Shown piece by piece: positions 11,726 through 25,357 of a stretch of 64,000 bases of DNA. The notes beneath the pieces were generated by a model. It saw nothing but the letters and a program-made list of their open reading frames with translations. It did no database searches and was not told the origin of the DNA. The stretch spans positions 18,075,600 to 18,139,599 of the forward strand of contig OY987226.1 of the NCBI GenBank assembly GCA_963920705.1, read 5' to 3'. This stretch comes from Odiellus spinosus (Eukaryota; Arthropoda; Arachnida; Opiliones; Phalangiidae). The translations under genes were made by a program, and so were the position numbers. Every line of letters begins with the position of its first letter. Within the stretch, counting starts at the first letter, position 1.

Positions 11726-12743
11726 TACCTGAATTTAATTTATTAAATCTGAATAAATGCGAGTTGACATCAAAGTAGAACTTCATACAAAATAAAGTGT
11801 TGTTGGGGCTTTTAATTATCCCTTTCAATCTCAGTATTTGATCGAGGTTAAGGAACCGTTACATCACGTCATTTTTAGCCAGTATTGGGTACGCGGGGAT
11901 TAATTTTTAATTTATCAATTGGCAGAGAAAACAATTTTGCATGAAACTATTTTATTTCGCATTAAGTTACGAAACTAATAGTTCGGCTAGTAATTCTAGT
12001 AATTAATTAAACAGGAAATTAGCTTTTATTTTGTCATTAAAAATAAATGAACGCTCGCTCGCTCGCTCGTATATCCGATGTTATCGAGAGAATATCCCTA
12101 CGCGACCCTCCCAAACCTAACCCCTCCAAAGAATTCCACCCGTTTAATTACGGTAATGCCAAATTAATGAATTTCTAGAGAAGCTGGTAGTTTGTTTCAT
12201 TTTAAGCCTTCAATACGTGGGAAGGTATCCCTCTATGGTTTATTATCAATATGAAAGAGGGTCTTGTACTTTATACACGCTGAAGATTGACACTCTTTTT
12301 ATCATTCAAGGAGGAATGAATCAGTGCAAAAACTTACTAAGCCTTTGCTCGGTAACACGATCTGATTATATTTGACCGACCTCCCTCCCACCGTCAATAA
12401 ATTTAGTTCTAAATATACTAGATATATGTATAGAGGGTCGCTGACTTTGAAAAGGACCAAGTTCTGATATAAAATAGACGGTTTTAAGGGGGAATATCAA
12501 ATGATAAAAATGAAGAGTGAATTTGGTGAATTTTTAGAAACTTGTGATTTACTAACTAGGCCCGTTTACCGACTCGTTGTGTGTGATAGTGCGAACGAAA
12601 TATTGCAATATAATAATAATAATTTTAACTAATTGGATACAGTTTATTTTATTGTTCCGTCGAAAATAATCAGATTTAAATTGAAAAATAATCTCTAGAT
12701 TATAGGAAATTTTATTATTTCCCAATTTGATGCAACCGAAAAT

Positions 12744-13058
12744 AGAGTTATTATTGGGCGTTTCAATTTTGTTAATTTAAACAAGAGGTCTTATTAGGCG
12801 TTTCTAAATTTGGTAATTTAAACTAGAGTTATTATTGGACGTTTCCTAATTTGGTAATTTAAACGAGGTCTTATTAGGCGTTTCTAAATTTGGTAATTTA
12901 AACAAGAGATCTTATTGGGGGTTTCAAAATTTGGTAATTTAAACTAGAGCTCTTATTGGGCGTTTCCAAATTTGGTGATTTAAACAAGTGGTCTTATATT
13001 GAGCGTTGCCAAATTTTGTAACTTAAACAAAACCTCTTATTTGGAGTTTCAAAATTTC
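12744..13058. repeat. 41-bp minisatellite, about 8 units
   Basis: The unit is GAGGTCTTATTAGGCGTTTC followed by TAAATTTGGTAATTTAAACAA, repeated with 80-95% similarity by eye. Further decayed units continue to about 13300. It ends some 480 bp before the EGF1 exon. Confidence 0.85.
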
Positions 13059-13539
13059 ATCGTGTTTTCAAGACCTTTAACTGTCCAAATATAATAATGT
13101 AAATAAGAGCTCCAATTGGACATTGCAATATTTAGTTTAAACAATTCTAGTTGAAAAATCACAATTTCATTTGAAATGATCAAATTTGACAATTCCAAAA
13201 ATAATTTGGAACATAATTCTAATTGAACCATTCCAAGATTAATTTGGGACAGAATTCAAATTGTTCAGTTCCAAAATTAATAATGTGAACAAGAGTTCTG
13301 ATTGAATTTTTTTCAAACTTAAGGGCTGCGATTGGTTGAATTGAAACACCCAAAAATAAAACTTCGAAAGATCGAGAAGTCTTTTCGTAACACTTCTTTG
13401 GTCCAAATTTCCAGGATTAATAATATTCAGTACAACTAGTATAGAGACTATAGAAAGTAAATCCGTTTCTTGGTAATTGACATTTAGTGATTTCTTATAT
13501 ATTTTGTTTCTTTTTTTTCTCTCTCTTTCTTCGTTTTAG

Positions 13540-13644
13540 ATGACGTGCCAACTTCGTGTCCCAGCAATTGCCACGGTCACGGGAATTGCCAATTGGGCAA
13601 GTGCCACTGTTTCCCCGGATACATCGGACCCGACTGCGCTGACA
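13540..13644 (+). CDS. Ten-m: Teneurin exon 3 of window: EGF-like repeat 1
   Basis: The acceptor follows a strong pyrimidine tract (TTTCTTCGTTTTAG, ending 13539) and the donor is A|GTAAGC at 13645. The exon is 105 bp, phase 1 to phase 1, 35 codons. It encodes [20 protein letters not shown] and on through [15 protein letters not shown]. The six cysteines have spacing C-x3-C-x5-C-x4-C-x-C-x8-C, the compact EGF form typical of teneurins and tenascins. The next exon lies 31.8 kb downstream. The GTG at 13545 is internal, not a start. Confidence 0.95.
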
Positions 13645-15949
13645 GTAAGCTCAACTTCTCTCATTCTCCATCTATCTTTTGTCTTATAATCTATACGCCA
13701 ACCTGGCAGCCGGGCTCGACCCCTTCCCTCTCTCGCGGCGCTAATTAGCGTTAAGCGCCTAAGCTCATTACCGGCCCGAGTAACTAACTTTTCTGTTTGG
13801 ACTCTCGGCCAATCAAAAGACCTACCACCGCGCGACAAGTTTCCCCCATAGTTCACTCCCCCACCACCTCCATCACCTTTCGGTTTTAGTCTCTTCATCC
13901 CGCGCGAGTATCCTATATTATCATTGTATTTTCAGCGCGTACGAAGATAGCCGTAGCTTTTATCCGAATAGTTTGGTAGGGGAACAGTAGCTTGGTAAGT
14001 ACTGAAAGGTTGAAAGGTAACTCTTCATATTGGCGGGAGATTAAAAATCACGAGAATTTTCTACTGAAAAAGACTTTATATCAAGCTGCTTTTCTGTCCT
14101 AAAGGCAGATGCTCACTGACAACATTTAAAGTAGACACGCAATCTGAATCGATTCGTGCTTTAACAAATATATCTCGCGCGCAAGCTCCCAAATTTATTC
14201 TTTAAAAATTAGAAAAGAATCGCGACGCTGTTTTTACATACGCGTGACGTCGGTTTTACTTTTCATTTGCATGTGCTCCCGGAATGGAATAACGAACAAA
14301 ATTGGCTTACCCAATGAGTAATGGTCAAAATTGGAAAATTCAAACAGAATTCGACCAAATATACAAAAGGAAATAACCCGAATTCAAGAATTAAGTGAAC
14401 CAAAATTTGAAATGTCGCGCGCTTGACGCAATATTTACTTTAACGCGTTTCAAGCTCCTGTGTCCCTAGAAATATAGGCCTTTGTGCGTAAACATTGGTC
14501 ATTATGCATCCTAAGTTTCAAGTTTTTTATACATGGCGCGAAGATTGCAAAGGAAAGGCCTTATTACTATACCGCCCGCTTTCTGGCGCTGCTATATCAT
14601 CAAAACATAAAAAAATCCAATCTTCGTACGTATGTCCGTCCGTAATCTTTTCTGCCGCTCCCCCCATAAAAGCCTAGACAGATCTAGAAAATTATTTAAA
14701 GTGCTTGAAAGTTCTAGAAAGCTCTGTAAGGTTCTGGAAATGTCCAGTGATTTTTCACGGGTTTTTTGCTATTTTAAAAATATATTTAAACCGCGTTATT
14801 TTTGAACTTCGAAAGTGGATTTTCGATCGTGGGAATTAAATGCTGCGGAAAATTTTAATCTTCGAAGCCTTTATTTTTCAAAAAGGTCTATTGATTCGCG
14901 ACGAATGTAGTCTTAAGTCCTAAATTTTATTAGGCCTTTTAGGCTTAGCTATTTAATCCTCGAATTTTATAGTATTAGATTCTTCTAGCAAATATAAAGG
15001 GAATATTAAATTACGTATACGTAATAGTTTCTGCGAAGTTAATACTTGAGTCAACGCTATCCTGTATATATTCTCTATATCTAAAATCAATTGCATTCAT
15101 GACGAGCGTATATTGAGATAGTCCTATAGCTTCGCCGCATTTCTCGCATCAGAGCGGTTCCGTAAGTCGTAACCTTTCTATAAAGCAAATAATCTTATAT
15201 TCACCTACCTTTTTCGTGTTAGTATATTTCCGTATTTTCAGTTGCAACCTTTGAAAAGCGGATAATATCCCATAAAACACGTTTTTCTCGGCGAATTGCG
15301 ATCCTTTCTAAGATTGCATCCATTACATAGTTTCGCCTGTAGACTGAATGCTCCCGAAATCGGTGCATTTTCGATGACCAGTTGGAAAAGCATTATGTTA
15401 CGATAATGGGGAAAGAATATAAAACGCGATCTTTGTTCACCACCCGCCCACCCTCGAGGGGTTTTACCCCCTTTTACTTTAGAATAGACTAGTGACAGAG
15501 TTCTACCTTTTACCCAATATTACAATATATGGAAATTAAGCGACGGTGCCGTACGGTTCCATTCCAGAGATATAACTGAGAACTTGTAAAATGCAAATTG
15601 AAAATGGATTCAATATATTTACGAATCATTTTGAGATTTCATCGACTATAGTGAGCTATTTCATAAAGGACAAATCTGGTGTAAAATTGAGGTTTTATTT
15701 TTATAAGAGAATGCGAATCTCAAATTGCAACCAACTAGGACAAAATTGGACAACTATAAGTCATTCATTTTTTAAATTTAATCTAAATTGTCGATTCAAG
15801 ACCAAAAATATTACCATTAGCAAGACTTGAAAAATGTAATTTCACTTATTTAACAAGATTATTGTAAGGCTTTCAAATGGTATAAACTATATCAAAATAT
15901 GCCTATAAATAACGGATTTAATATAGTTTTTAAATTTCATACAAAGGTA

Positions 15950-16075
15950 TAGGACTTTCTGGATTATATAAGTACTTTTACGAAAAAGACCGCGCAAAAG
16001 CGGCCATATCACGTGCCAGAACGTGTAAGAATCAACTGTAGGCTCTACAATAGCCACGCGACGTAGTATTCTGGG
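15950..16075. repeat. Dispersed repeat family G copy
   Basis: The segment AGAATCAACTGTAGGCTCTA with its flanks is the reverse complement of window positions 1-120, and it is related to 6448-6560. Boundaries are uncertain. Confidence 0.55.
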
Positions 16076-16989
16076 GAAACTTTATTTTAAACATTAAATA
16101 AATGGCGATTAGAAAAAAAGAATTTTTACTGCTACGATAATTTCTCTATGTCATATGGAAATATATATTTTGAATCGATTTTTAGCCAAATTTCCGAAAA
16201 TTCTACTAAATTTTCATTTGTAGTTGATGGGAAATCTGTGAGAGCCTTAGTTTAAACCTGAAAAAAAGAATTTAAATGAGACTTTACCTTAAAATCTGTT
16301 TTGCCTTCGAATTGGAATTAGAATAGAAAATAGGAGGTTTCCATTTATAGCTTGAAACTGCGTTGAAAATTCCGCTTTGCATTTGTGCGTTTTGCCGGGA
16401 AATTCCGTACAATGTTTCGCGATAGGAAATATTTTAAATTCGCGGTTCATTGAACATTTACCGCGCACGAAACCGCGAAGAATATAAGAATATCGAGGGT
16501 TAGAGACAATTCTCTTATCAAATATTACCTTTAATCGTATTCTACGTATTTCATTGGACGCACGATCGAATCATATAGTAATAAAACAACCTTAGTTAGA
16601 TGGAAAAAAGTTGCAATTTTACACCGAACAAAGGCTTAAGCTATTGCCGCCTTTATCAATATAAAATTTCAACGGTTTTTCTCCGTCAAAGTAAGAATGT
16701 TTCTTAATATACAGATTATATATTTTATGGTCCAAACGATTTCTAGATATTAAACTTATTATTCGAGATATTAACACGGTGTTAAAAATTCTTTGAATGA
16801 TTCATTTTTGAATGCGAAACATTGGCGCAAATTTATATATGATAATATCGGTCTAAATATATTCTAATATTCGTAATATAATATTTAAGATATTTAATAC
16901 CGGGTCGTTACATTGTATGATTATTAAATCTATGGGACCACCCAGAATAATTTAAAAAGAAATTAGGGTTTTAAAAGATTGCAATTTAA

Positions 16990-17625
16990 AGGGAAACTCG
17001 AAGTTAAAAATGGAACAGCTTTTGAATTAATTTTCGGAATCACCATGCCTAAAAACGTATTCGTGAATTTTAAAACAATTTTTATACACGTTTGTGATGT
17101 TTAAATCAATTTCTAAAGTTTGATAAATTTTGAATAAAAGTAAGTATAATAAATTTGGGCCAATCATATTATTTCAGTTTTCCACAGCGCTTATATTGTC
17201 CTATCATTATAATAATAGACCGGCGTTTGATTCCCAAAGGCTTGAACATCAAACGTCGGCCTATACTTTTAATGTTAGGACATTACAAGCACTGTTAAAG
17301 GCTGAAATCATATGATTGGCCGAAATTTATATTTACTTTTATTCAAACTTTACCAACTTTATAAATTGATTTAAACATCAAAAACGTGTATAAAATTGTT
17401 TTAAAATTCTCCAAATCTTTTTTAGCACGTGGTGATTTCGAATATAATTTCATTTTTTAGCTTCAAGTTCAAAAGCTGTTTCATTTTTTAACTCCAAGTC
17501 CAAAAGCTGTTTCATTTTTTATCTCCCAAGTTCAAATGCTGTTTCATTTTTATCTCCAAGTTCAAAACAGTTTTTTTTTAGCTGGAAGTTCAAAAGCTGT
17601 TTTATTTCTTAGCTTCAATTAACCT
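16990..17625. mobile_element. Family A foldback element with expanded right arm
   Basis: TTAA at 16986-16989 precedes AGGGAAACTCGAAGTTAAAAA. The long left arm pairs with a right arm starting near 17240. The final part of the right arm (TTTAGCTTCAAGTTCAAAAG) is tandemly multiplied about five times (17448-17617). The end is decayed (CTTTAAG at 17625). No coding capacity. Confidence 0.8.
17448..17617. repeat. Tandem repeat of about 33 bp, five units
   Basis: The unit is CTGTTTCATTTTTTA followed by GCTTCAAGTTCAAAAG. It arose by duplication of the terminal part of the family A arm. Confidence 0.8.
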
Positions 17626-19849
17626 TTAAGTATAGTTAAGCCGAACTTGTAGGCGTTCTGAGATAATGCGTTTTCTACGCAGCCCCTGTACAAGTGCTTT
17701 AACCTCGGTGCTTCGTTGCGTGGGGGAAAGTTGGTATTTAGGCGATTATGAAAAAAATAAACGTTTATATAACTAAAATCTTATTACATATAACAATATA
17801 ATATAGTATAATATATGATAACGTAGTATCTAATGATAAAGTTTATATTTATTATTAATGAAAATAATTACCGTACACGTAACAAAAATATAATTAATAA
17901 AAAAGTTATTATTTAAAAAATAAAATATTACTGAATGAAAAAGTTTTAAAAACGATATACCCCGGAATATATATAGTAAAATTAAATATAATTCTTATAT
18001 TTACTGGTAATTAACAAATATCAAATATAATTAATCGCTTTATATGGGAGAATATTTACCGGTATTTTATATCTTCCCCTAACATCACTTCATTCATTTA
18101 AAAAATTTCACAAATTTAATCTTAAGGCTATATTTCCAACATTAGAAGGTACCTAATTTCTCCTTGAAAATCCCTATTTTATAAGGATTTCTATCCTTTT
18201 TAATATTGTAACTCGAGTATAGTAAACCTGAACCTTTATTAGGGTATACTTTCTCTTTTCTATATGCCTGGAATCTGGGTCCTACGCCCAAATTCTAGCT
18301 AAAGACCCACCGGGGAACCTTGATAGTGTATTCCAAGTTGTCCCAGTTCGACGCTCCACCCCTTCAACCTTTTCACCTTAACATTTCAATATATACGAGA
18401 CTAGACTGCCCATTAAATCTACTATAAATTGGTATAACATAGACATATTTTTATATAAAGTCCAAACTAGTAAGTTTTGTAGGCGCTGATAATTCGAGAT
18501 GAAATAGAAAAATAGGCTTATAATACGTGCTTGGAAACTCTATATTTAAAATCATGGTTCAATATTGCAAACTATGTAAAGTTGACGCGAAGTGATACTT
18601 AATGTTATATCTCTATGGAGAAAAGTAGTTTTATGAAATTTCTCTCGAGAGTTTCCGAATTATTCGCTTATCTCTCTATTAGAATATTATTAATAGTTTT
18701 GGGCATCGCTAACGAGTGTAGTCCGTTGCGGTCTTAGATTGGACACGAAAAACCGTTGAAATACGTGTTTTATTTATGGGAAATTTTGAGAAACTATATG
18801 AAGGATAGATTAACCATAGAATGAATTTTTACTTTACTTCTTGCTTTGACTCTAAACCATTACCGTTCAGTTTTTTTTTCTGGGGGTCCATTTTTTTTAG
18901 GCTGTCACCTAGAGTCTTTAGCAATTTTTTATTTCACCGTATTTTATTTTTATTTTATTTTTCACGATAAACAAAAGAGTTTGATAACATACCCAAACGG
19001 TTAAGGTCTTATCTCTTTACTTTTTTTTTTTTATTATTTTTCGATAAATTATATTGTTGGCTGTGTTGACCCGGCCCTAGTTTGATTTATTTTTTACCCT
19101 TTGAAACCGTTAAAGGTTTGAAAGGTTAAAATATGCTATTACGATACGATATTAATGATTATTTGCCTTGATTTTTAAATTTTTAAAAAGTTTTCAATAT
19201 TTTATCTTTAAATTTCAAAAATATTTGAAATTCCATTTTTATTGCTCGTAGTTTATTTGGTAGCGTATCATTTTAATATATTAATATTTAATAGAATGGA
19301 ATATTTGCGAAGTTATTAAAGTATCACAGGTATTGTACGTTAATAATTTACTTATATATGGGGAATATAATTTTATTTTTCAATTAAATATTTTGCGTAT
19401 CTTAAGGACTTCAGATCTTAGGCATAGTATCTTAAATTTAAGATTGTTCAAATATTTGACTTCGTCGCTATGAATAGACACAATTATCAATTTAAATATT
19501 TTAGGTAAGGTTACGTCGTAGTCGAGGAGGTAATATTTCGGTTTCCCAACTTAATTAAATATTTTGCGTACGTCTAATTAGTATCTTGTAACTATATGGG
19601 GATTATCAGAAGCCTATTAAACCCTCCTTACTCTAATGTTCCAAATAGTGCAACTTTCTGAGTGGGTAAATCACTCAGTTTTACTAGCTCGGAGGGGACC
19701 TATATACGTCATACGCAAAATTGAAAATGGTTTCTCTCTTTTCTGGGGGAGGGACTTCGAAACATGTAGGGCGCACGTGATTTATTCCCAGTAAGATGGA
19801 TCCCGAGCTCTAGCTGTTTCGATTCAAGCGGAATTTGCGTTATTCTTTA

Positions 19850-20030
19850 GCTTCGTTCATACTAGGCCTTGGAATAGATTTAAACCGTTTCAAAACGTTT
19901 CGCTAGATTCGTGTGAACAATAAACCCCTGCTTTTCTCGAATCGATTTGATTCGATTACTCGAAACTGCTTCGGGAACCAGTTTCATACCTATTCGCTTT
20001 CGTAGCCTATCAAACCGTCTCAGCTTTCTT
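19850..20030. mobile_element. Family F element fragment
   Basis: It begins AGCTTCGTTCATACTAGGCC and contains CGTGTGAACA, CTCGAATCGATTTGATTCGA and GAAACTGCTTCGGGAACCAG, all shared in opposite orientation with 21590-22115 and 42569-42843. The right boundary is unclear. Confidence 0.55.
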
Positions 20031-20371
20031 TTTTTGCAAGCTTCTATAAACTCAGGAACGCGCAGCTGGCCAGACTGTGAGAACCACTTCTCGTTTTTTA
20101 CCCACCAAATAAAAATAATAATAATAATAAGAAAGAAAGTCATTATATTCGTTTTTTACGGTATCGAATGAAGTAAACCCTTGCCAAGAAACTCCACCAA
20201 GAAACATTTTTCACTCGACTCCCACTCCGAAAATATCTACCGTTAGGAGGCGTACAAATCGGGATTTTTAAAACTTACCCCTTCAGACATGAGCAAACAA
20301 GACCCGCGAATGTTTCACCGGCTTCAGAAATTATCTTAAATTTAATAGGCATTTATTTTAGCAACATACAA

Positions 20372-20431
20372 TGAGCGCGTGCTATAAACACGCGCCAGAC
20401 GTGAAAAATTAATTTTGATAGCACGCGCTCA
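20372..20431. repeat. Hairpin with 14-bp arms
   Basis: TGAGCGCGTGCTAT at 20372-20385 pairs with ATAGCACGCGCTCA at 20418-20431 across a 32-bp loop. It is GC-rich against an AT-rich background and is probably the centre of a foldback element whose ends I cannot place. Confidence 0.6.
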
Positions 20432-21589
20432 ATGATAAAATCCCATTGAAATTTTTTCCCATAGAAGCTATTGAGTTTTGTTATCTGTTCCACCCTGTAT
20501 TATTTGTTAAGTTGCCCAAGGGTTTTAGCTATCGATTTGAGTAGCAATAGCTCGCCTCAATTTGGATATTTGAAATATTTCTAGTCTAGAAAATTTACTT
20601 AGTTGATTTAACAAAAATAAAAAACTAGTTTTTCGCTTAAAATAAAAATTTCCAAAAGTATAAAAATAAATATTTTGCTATATCACATAGATAAAAAAGT
20701 TTGAAATCTTTCAATATTAGCCTTTTTAAGCGAGTTAATATTCGATCAACCTCACTTTTGTTTTGGATCTTATTAAAATTTGAAAAAATAACAAAAACAA
20801 GGGTCGTAAAATTTTGTTTACTCTTTTGGGGATAAAACAAAGTTAGCTCGGCTTCTTTTTGGCCCCTCCTCCCTCTTGTCATACGTTATATTACGCAGAT
20901 TTTAGGGAAAGAAAATCGAAAGAGGCGTTTTTAAAATGCATGTTTGCGGAAAAAGAAAAAGCGCGGATTTAGGCGTAGGTTCGCCCCCGCTCGTTCATCA
21001 CCATTACACGCTTATATATATTACATCCTCAATTATACGTGAAGTTGGCAGCGAAACCATAGCTTGCATTTCCCGTTAGCCTTTTGATATTTTTCTAAGA
21101 GATAAAGATGAGTCCAGGCTTGGATGTGCTGCCAACTTAAGATGTTATTAAAACTATTTGAACTCGGAATCAGTCCGTGTTTACAGCGCGCGCGAAACTA
21201 TATCCACCCCTTTATCTCTATGTTTTGATTTCTTAAAAATAAATAAGGGTGTGTGGCTTTTCACGCGATGAAATCTCGCGTTGATTTTAAAGCTTAGTTT
21301 CCACTAGTACGAGCGAAATGGTGTAATTTTTCATTAGGCGCGTAAAATGTATGTGCGTATATCGAAGTTGTGCATTTCAGCTTAGGTCCAGGCATGATCG
21401 CGTATTCAATCAAGATTTTTTTGAGCCTGAAATCCGGCTTTTGCTTCAAAAAAGAGGTGAAGCTTTTACAATTAAGCTGTTCGTTTAACCATGAACGTGA
21501 CAGAAGCGGATTTCTAAATGGATCTTATATTAGCTTTGCCTGTGTAAGTTTGAAAAACGTTGATTGAAAACGGGGCTTTAGTCTATCCC

Positions 21590-22115
21590 AATCGATTTTA
21601 AGCGTTAGAATTACACCGATATTTAAATTTCTCCGAATCGCTTCAAGCGCCATCCGTTCACGTATCATCTCCATAAACCGATTTATTATAGTTTCATCTG
21701 TATGTTGTTGATAAATCGGTTTGAAATTGGTTCCCGAAGCAGTTTCAAGAAATTCGATTCGTTCACATTATAGCTACGGTCACGCTAGCATTTCTTAATC
21801 GTTTTGAAACGTTTAAATCAAACCGATATTCAAATCGCCAGGAATCGTTTTTAGCGTCACGTTTTCACGCGTTATCTTTATAAATCGATTTATTGTAGCT
21901 TCATCTATCGCTTGTTGAAACCGAATCGTTATGAAACTGTTTCCCGAAGCAGTTTCGAGAAATCGAATCAATTCGATTCGAGAAAAGACGCTTTCCCGTT
22001 CACACGACGTTTTGTAACGGTTTAAATCGATTTCAAGGCCTAGTATGAACGCAGCTAAAATTGCAACGAAACGTTTTGAAACGGTTTGAATCAGCTCCAA
22101 GGCCTAGTACTAACG
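21590..22115. mobile_element. Family F elements, two head-to-tail partial copies
   Basis: The motif series ACCGATAT..AAAT, TAAACCGATTTATTATAG, GGTTCCCGAAGCAGTTTC occurs at 21620-21755 and again at 21820-21960. The second copy continues to GGCCTAGTATGAACGCAGCT and a third copy of the end (GGCCTAGTACTAACGTAGCT at about 22103-22122). The segment is a local tandem or nested arrangement of one non-coding family. Confidence 0.55.
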
Positions 22116-23186
22116 TAGCTAATGGCTTGGTCAATGGTTAGTTTATGTTAGTTTTTTATATCAATTAATTTCCCCCGATCATTTGGAAGTCAATCCACTT
22201 GGACCAAAATCGATAATCTCAGGACATGTAAGAGAAAGCGTACCATTTCACGCGCTATAGTGAAAACCAAGCTTGATTGTTGGCTCTCTAAGATTTAGAC
22301 GCATCCTTATCTTGGGATCAGTTTGAGGTTTTGAGCGCGTGCGAAGCTAGTACTCCCTTTTATCCCAAAGGTTGTGTTTCTAAAAGATAGAGGGGTGCAA
22401 ACACTGGCTTTGTTTTATTTAACCTTCTGATTTTTATTTTATACTGCGGGCGAGACGAAGCTTGTATTCCCAAAAGGGTAATTTTACGAATATATATAGC
22501 TTATAGGTAGGTGGGCCTTGGTGCGTGATGCGTCGCACTTTGAATCCTTGGATTAATAAAGAAGATAACACGGTTCTGGATATATTACTCGTACCTTTCG
22601 TAACGCTGATCAAATGAAGTCAGTGCAGAGCTCGCGCAAAAATAATATTTCCGGGGCTTCAAAACACGTCCGCGTTGACATGAAGTTAATAAAAAAATCA
22701 CGTACCATGCCAAGATCGAATTTTAAGAATTTAAATTTATGTGTCTAGACCTAGCGAAGCTAGTTTAAAATTTTAATCAAGTCAGGTTGCGTGTCTACTT
22801 CAATATATTTGTCCCGAAAAATAAAGTTGGCAGGATTGATCATCATTTGTTGGGCGCATTTTTTAATGAGTGAGATATCCAGCTGAAGCGTTAACTTCTT
22901 AATTAATCCAAGTTGGAACCATTCAGATTACCGAGCAATGTGGACGCGACTTCAAGTTCGATATCGTAGTTTGCCTTTAACCCATTTTTCCATTCATGGT
23001 TTAGGCTTTACCAATAAAGAGACATTCGAACTATATAAAAGAAAATAAATAGAAATAAAAACCAAACTAAAAACAAAACGTGATTTTTAGAAAATATAAT
23101 TTATTAACTAATTTACGTTGAAGTCCTTTACATTTTAGATTATCTTGATTAGACCGAATTAATTTGAAAGTTGGAAATTTTGGTCT

Positions 23187-24446
23187 TTGGCTAATTTAGA
23201 GATGTTATTGGCTAATTTAGAGATGGTCATTGACTAATTTAGAGATGGTCATTGGCTAATTTAGAGATGTTATTGGCTAATTTAGAGATGGTTATTGGCT
23301 AATTTAGAGATGCTTATTGGCTAATTTAGAGATGGTCATTGGCTAATTTAGAGATGGTCATTGGCTAATTTAGAGATGGTCATTGGCTAATTTAGAGATG
23401 GTCATTGGCTAATTTAGAGATGGTCATTGGCTAATTTAGAGATGGTCAATGGCTAATTTAGAGATGGTCATTGGCTAATTTAGAGATGGTCATTGGCTAA
23501 TTTAGAGATGGTCATTGGCTAATTTAGAGATGGTCATTGGCTAATTTAGAGATGGTCATTGGCTAAATTAGAGATGGTCATTGACTAATTTAGAGATGGT
23601 CATTGACTAATTTAGAGATGGTCATTGACTAATTTAGAGATGGTCATTGACTAATTTAGAGATGGTCATTGACTAATTTAGAGATGGTCATTGACTAATT
23701 TAGAGATGGTCATTGACTAATTTAGAGATGGTCATTGACTAATTTAGAGATGGTCATTGACTAATTTAGAGATGGTCATTGGCTAATTTAGAGATGGTCA
23801 TTGGCTAATTTAGAGATGGTCATTGGCTAATTTAGAGATGGTCATTGGCTAATTTAGAGATGGTCATTGGCTAATTTAGAGATGGTCATTGGCTAATTTA
23901 GAGATGGTCATTGGCTAATTTAGAGATGGTCATTGGCTAATTTAGAGATGGTCATTGGCTAATTTAGAGATGGTCATTGGCTAATTTAGAGATGGTCATT
24001 GGCTAATTTAGAGATGGTCATTGGATAATTTAGAGATGATCATTGGCTAATTTAGAGATGGTCATTGGCTTATTTTAGAGATGGTCATTGGCTTATTTTA
24101 GAGATGGTCATTGGCTTATTTTAGAGATGGTCATTGGCTTATTTTAGAGATGGTCATTGGCTTATTTTAGAGATGGTCATTGGCTTATTTTAGAGATGGT
24201 CATTGGATAATTTAGAGATGGTCATTAGCTAATTTAGAGACAGTCATTGGCTAGTTTAGAGATGGTCATTGGCTAATTTAGAGATGGTCATTGGCTAATT
24301 TAGAGATGGTCATTGGCTAATTTAGAGATGGTCATTGGCTAATTTAGAGATGACCATTGGCTAATTTAGAGATGGTCATTGACTAATTTAGAGATGGTCA
24401 TTGACTAATTTAGAGATGGTCGTTAATTGGCTAATCTAGAGATGTT
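23187..24446. repeat. 22-bp minisatellite, about 57 units
   Basis: The unit is GGCTAATTTAGAGATGGTCA plus TT. Variant units are clustered: about nine consecutive copies carry GACTAATTT (23583-23780), and six consecutive copies have a 23-bp form with GGCTTATTTTAGAG (24067-24204). Clustering of variants shows recent block duplications. The borders are decayed (TCTAGACATTG after 24446). Confidence 0.95.
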
Positions 24447-25357
24447 CTCAATCTAGACATTGTCGATGGTTAGTCTGGAAAAAATGTCCAAATAATCTGG
24501 ACATGGTCGTTGTCTAATCTAGAGATTATGTCCAAATAATCTAGATATTTATATGGGTACTAAAAATCTACTCATATATAATCATTACAAAATCAATCAC
24601 GGACAAGTATCAAATAAAGTATAGGAAAAAAATAAACCAACTCTAATGAAAGATTGTAGAAAAGTATACATTTTGATCAAAGGAGCTATTTCTAGTTGCA
24701 AAACTGCACGTATAACAAAAAAGGCTTAACTCGTTACAACTTCGTTTGAATAAAGACAAAAGAGAAAAGAGAAAAATGTTTTGCTGGAAAGTGATGGTAA
24801 CTTATATTTGTAGTTATTGCTTGGCGGGGGAGCCGAAGGGATGAGGTTGGGTAAGGATATATGGAGCGCTCAATTAAGTCGGCGGGACCATTCAACGTTA
24901 CACGAAAGTCTTTTTAATTCCCCAATCGAGGCCTTGTTTCTTCCCGCGATCTCCCTCGGGCTAGGAGAGAGGATTCTATATATGAGCAAAGATTCGCGGG
25001 AAAAGAAAATCCCCTCTCGTTCGCGCAAAAACAACTCCATCGACGAAGAAACCGAGAAAAACATTTTTGAAAGTCATTTTCATCGATTCTCCATCCCTAA
25101 ATCCTTCCCTCTCCCGCGGGGGTATCAGCCCCCTCCCCCTACTTCTTCTTTCTCGGTGCGCGCTTGAGTCGGCAACCTTTCTCTAATTGCTTTTTTTTTT
25201 TACGCCCACGCGTCATACCCCAAAATCGCGCGCTTCCAGCTCGAGCTCGTACATTAATTTCGCGAGCTTAAGCGAAAGACGTATATACAGGCATATTCGA
25301 ATCATGGAAAGAAAGCGAATGATGCCTTATTAGGGGACAGGAGAGATTACTTATTAA

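Larger units (their letters stand above)
6836..13539 (+). other. Teneurin intron, 6.7 kb
   Basis: The intron runs from GTAAGT to CTTCGTTTTAG. It holds a family B copy (7354-7870), a repeat of family H (7975-8245), a family A copy interrupted by a THAP-bearing element (8972-10517), a complete family B copy (11191-11725) and a 41-bp minisatellite (12744-13058). Between 8250 and 8970 I see nothing recognisable. The stretch 10520-11190 has no recognisable content beyond chance open frames, and 11730-12740 is plain AT-rich sequence with a short GCTC run at 12053. Confidence 0.7.

Noticed and set aside
23187..24446. Regular repeats that might suggest a CRISPR array
   Set aside because: The 22-bp units are directly abutting with no spacers, and the context is an intron of an animal gene.
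24817..25167. 116-codon frame after the 22-bp array
   Set aside because: No known domain, no splice context and basic low-complexity composition; it fits a chance frame in locally GC-richer sequence.
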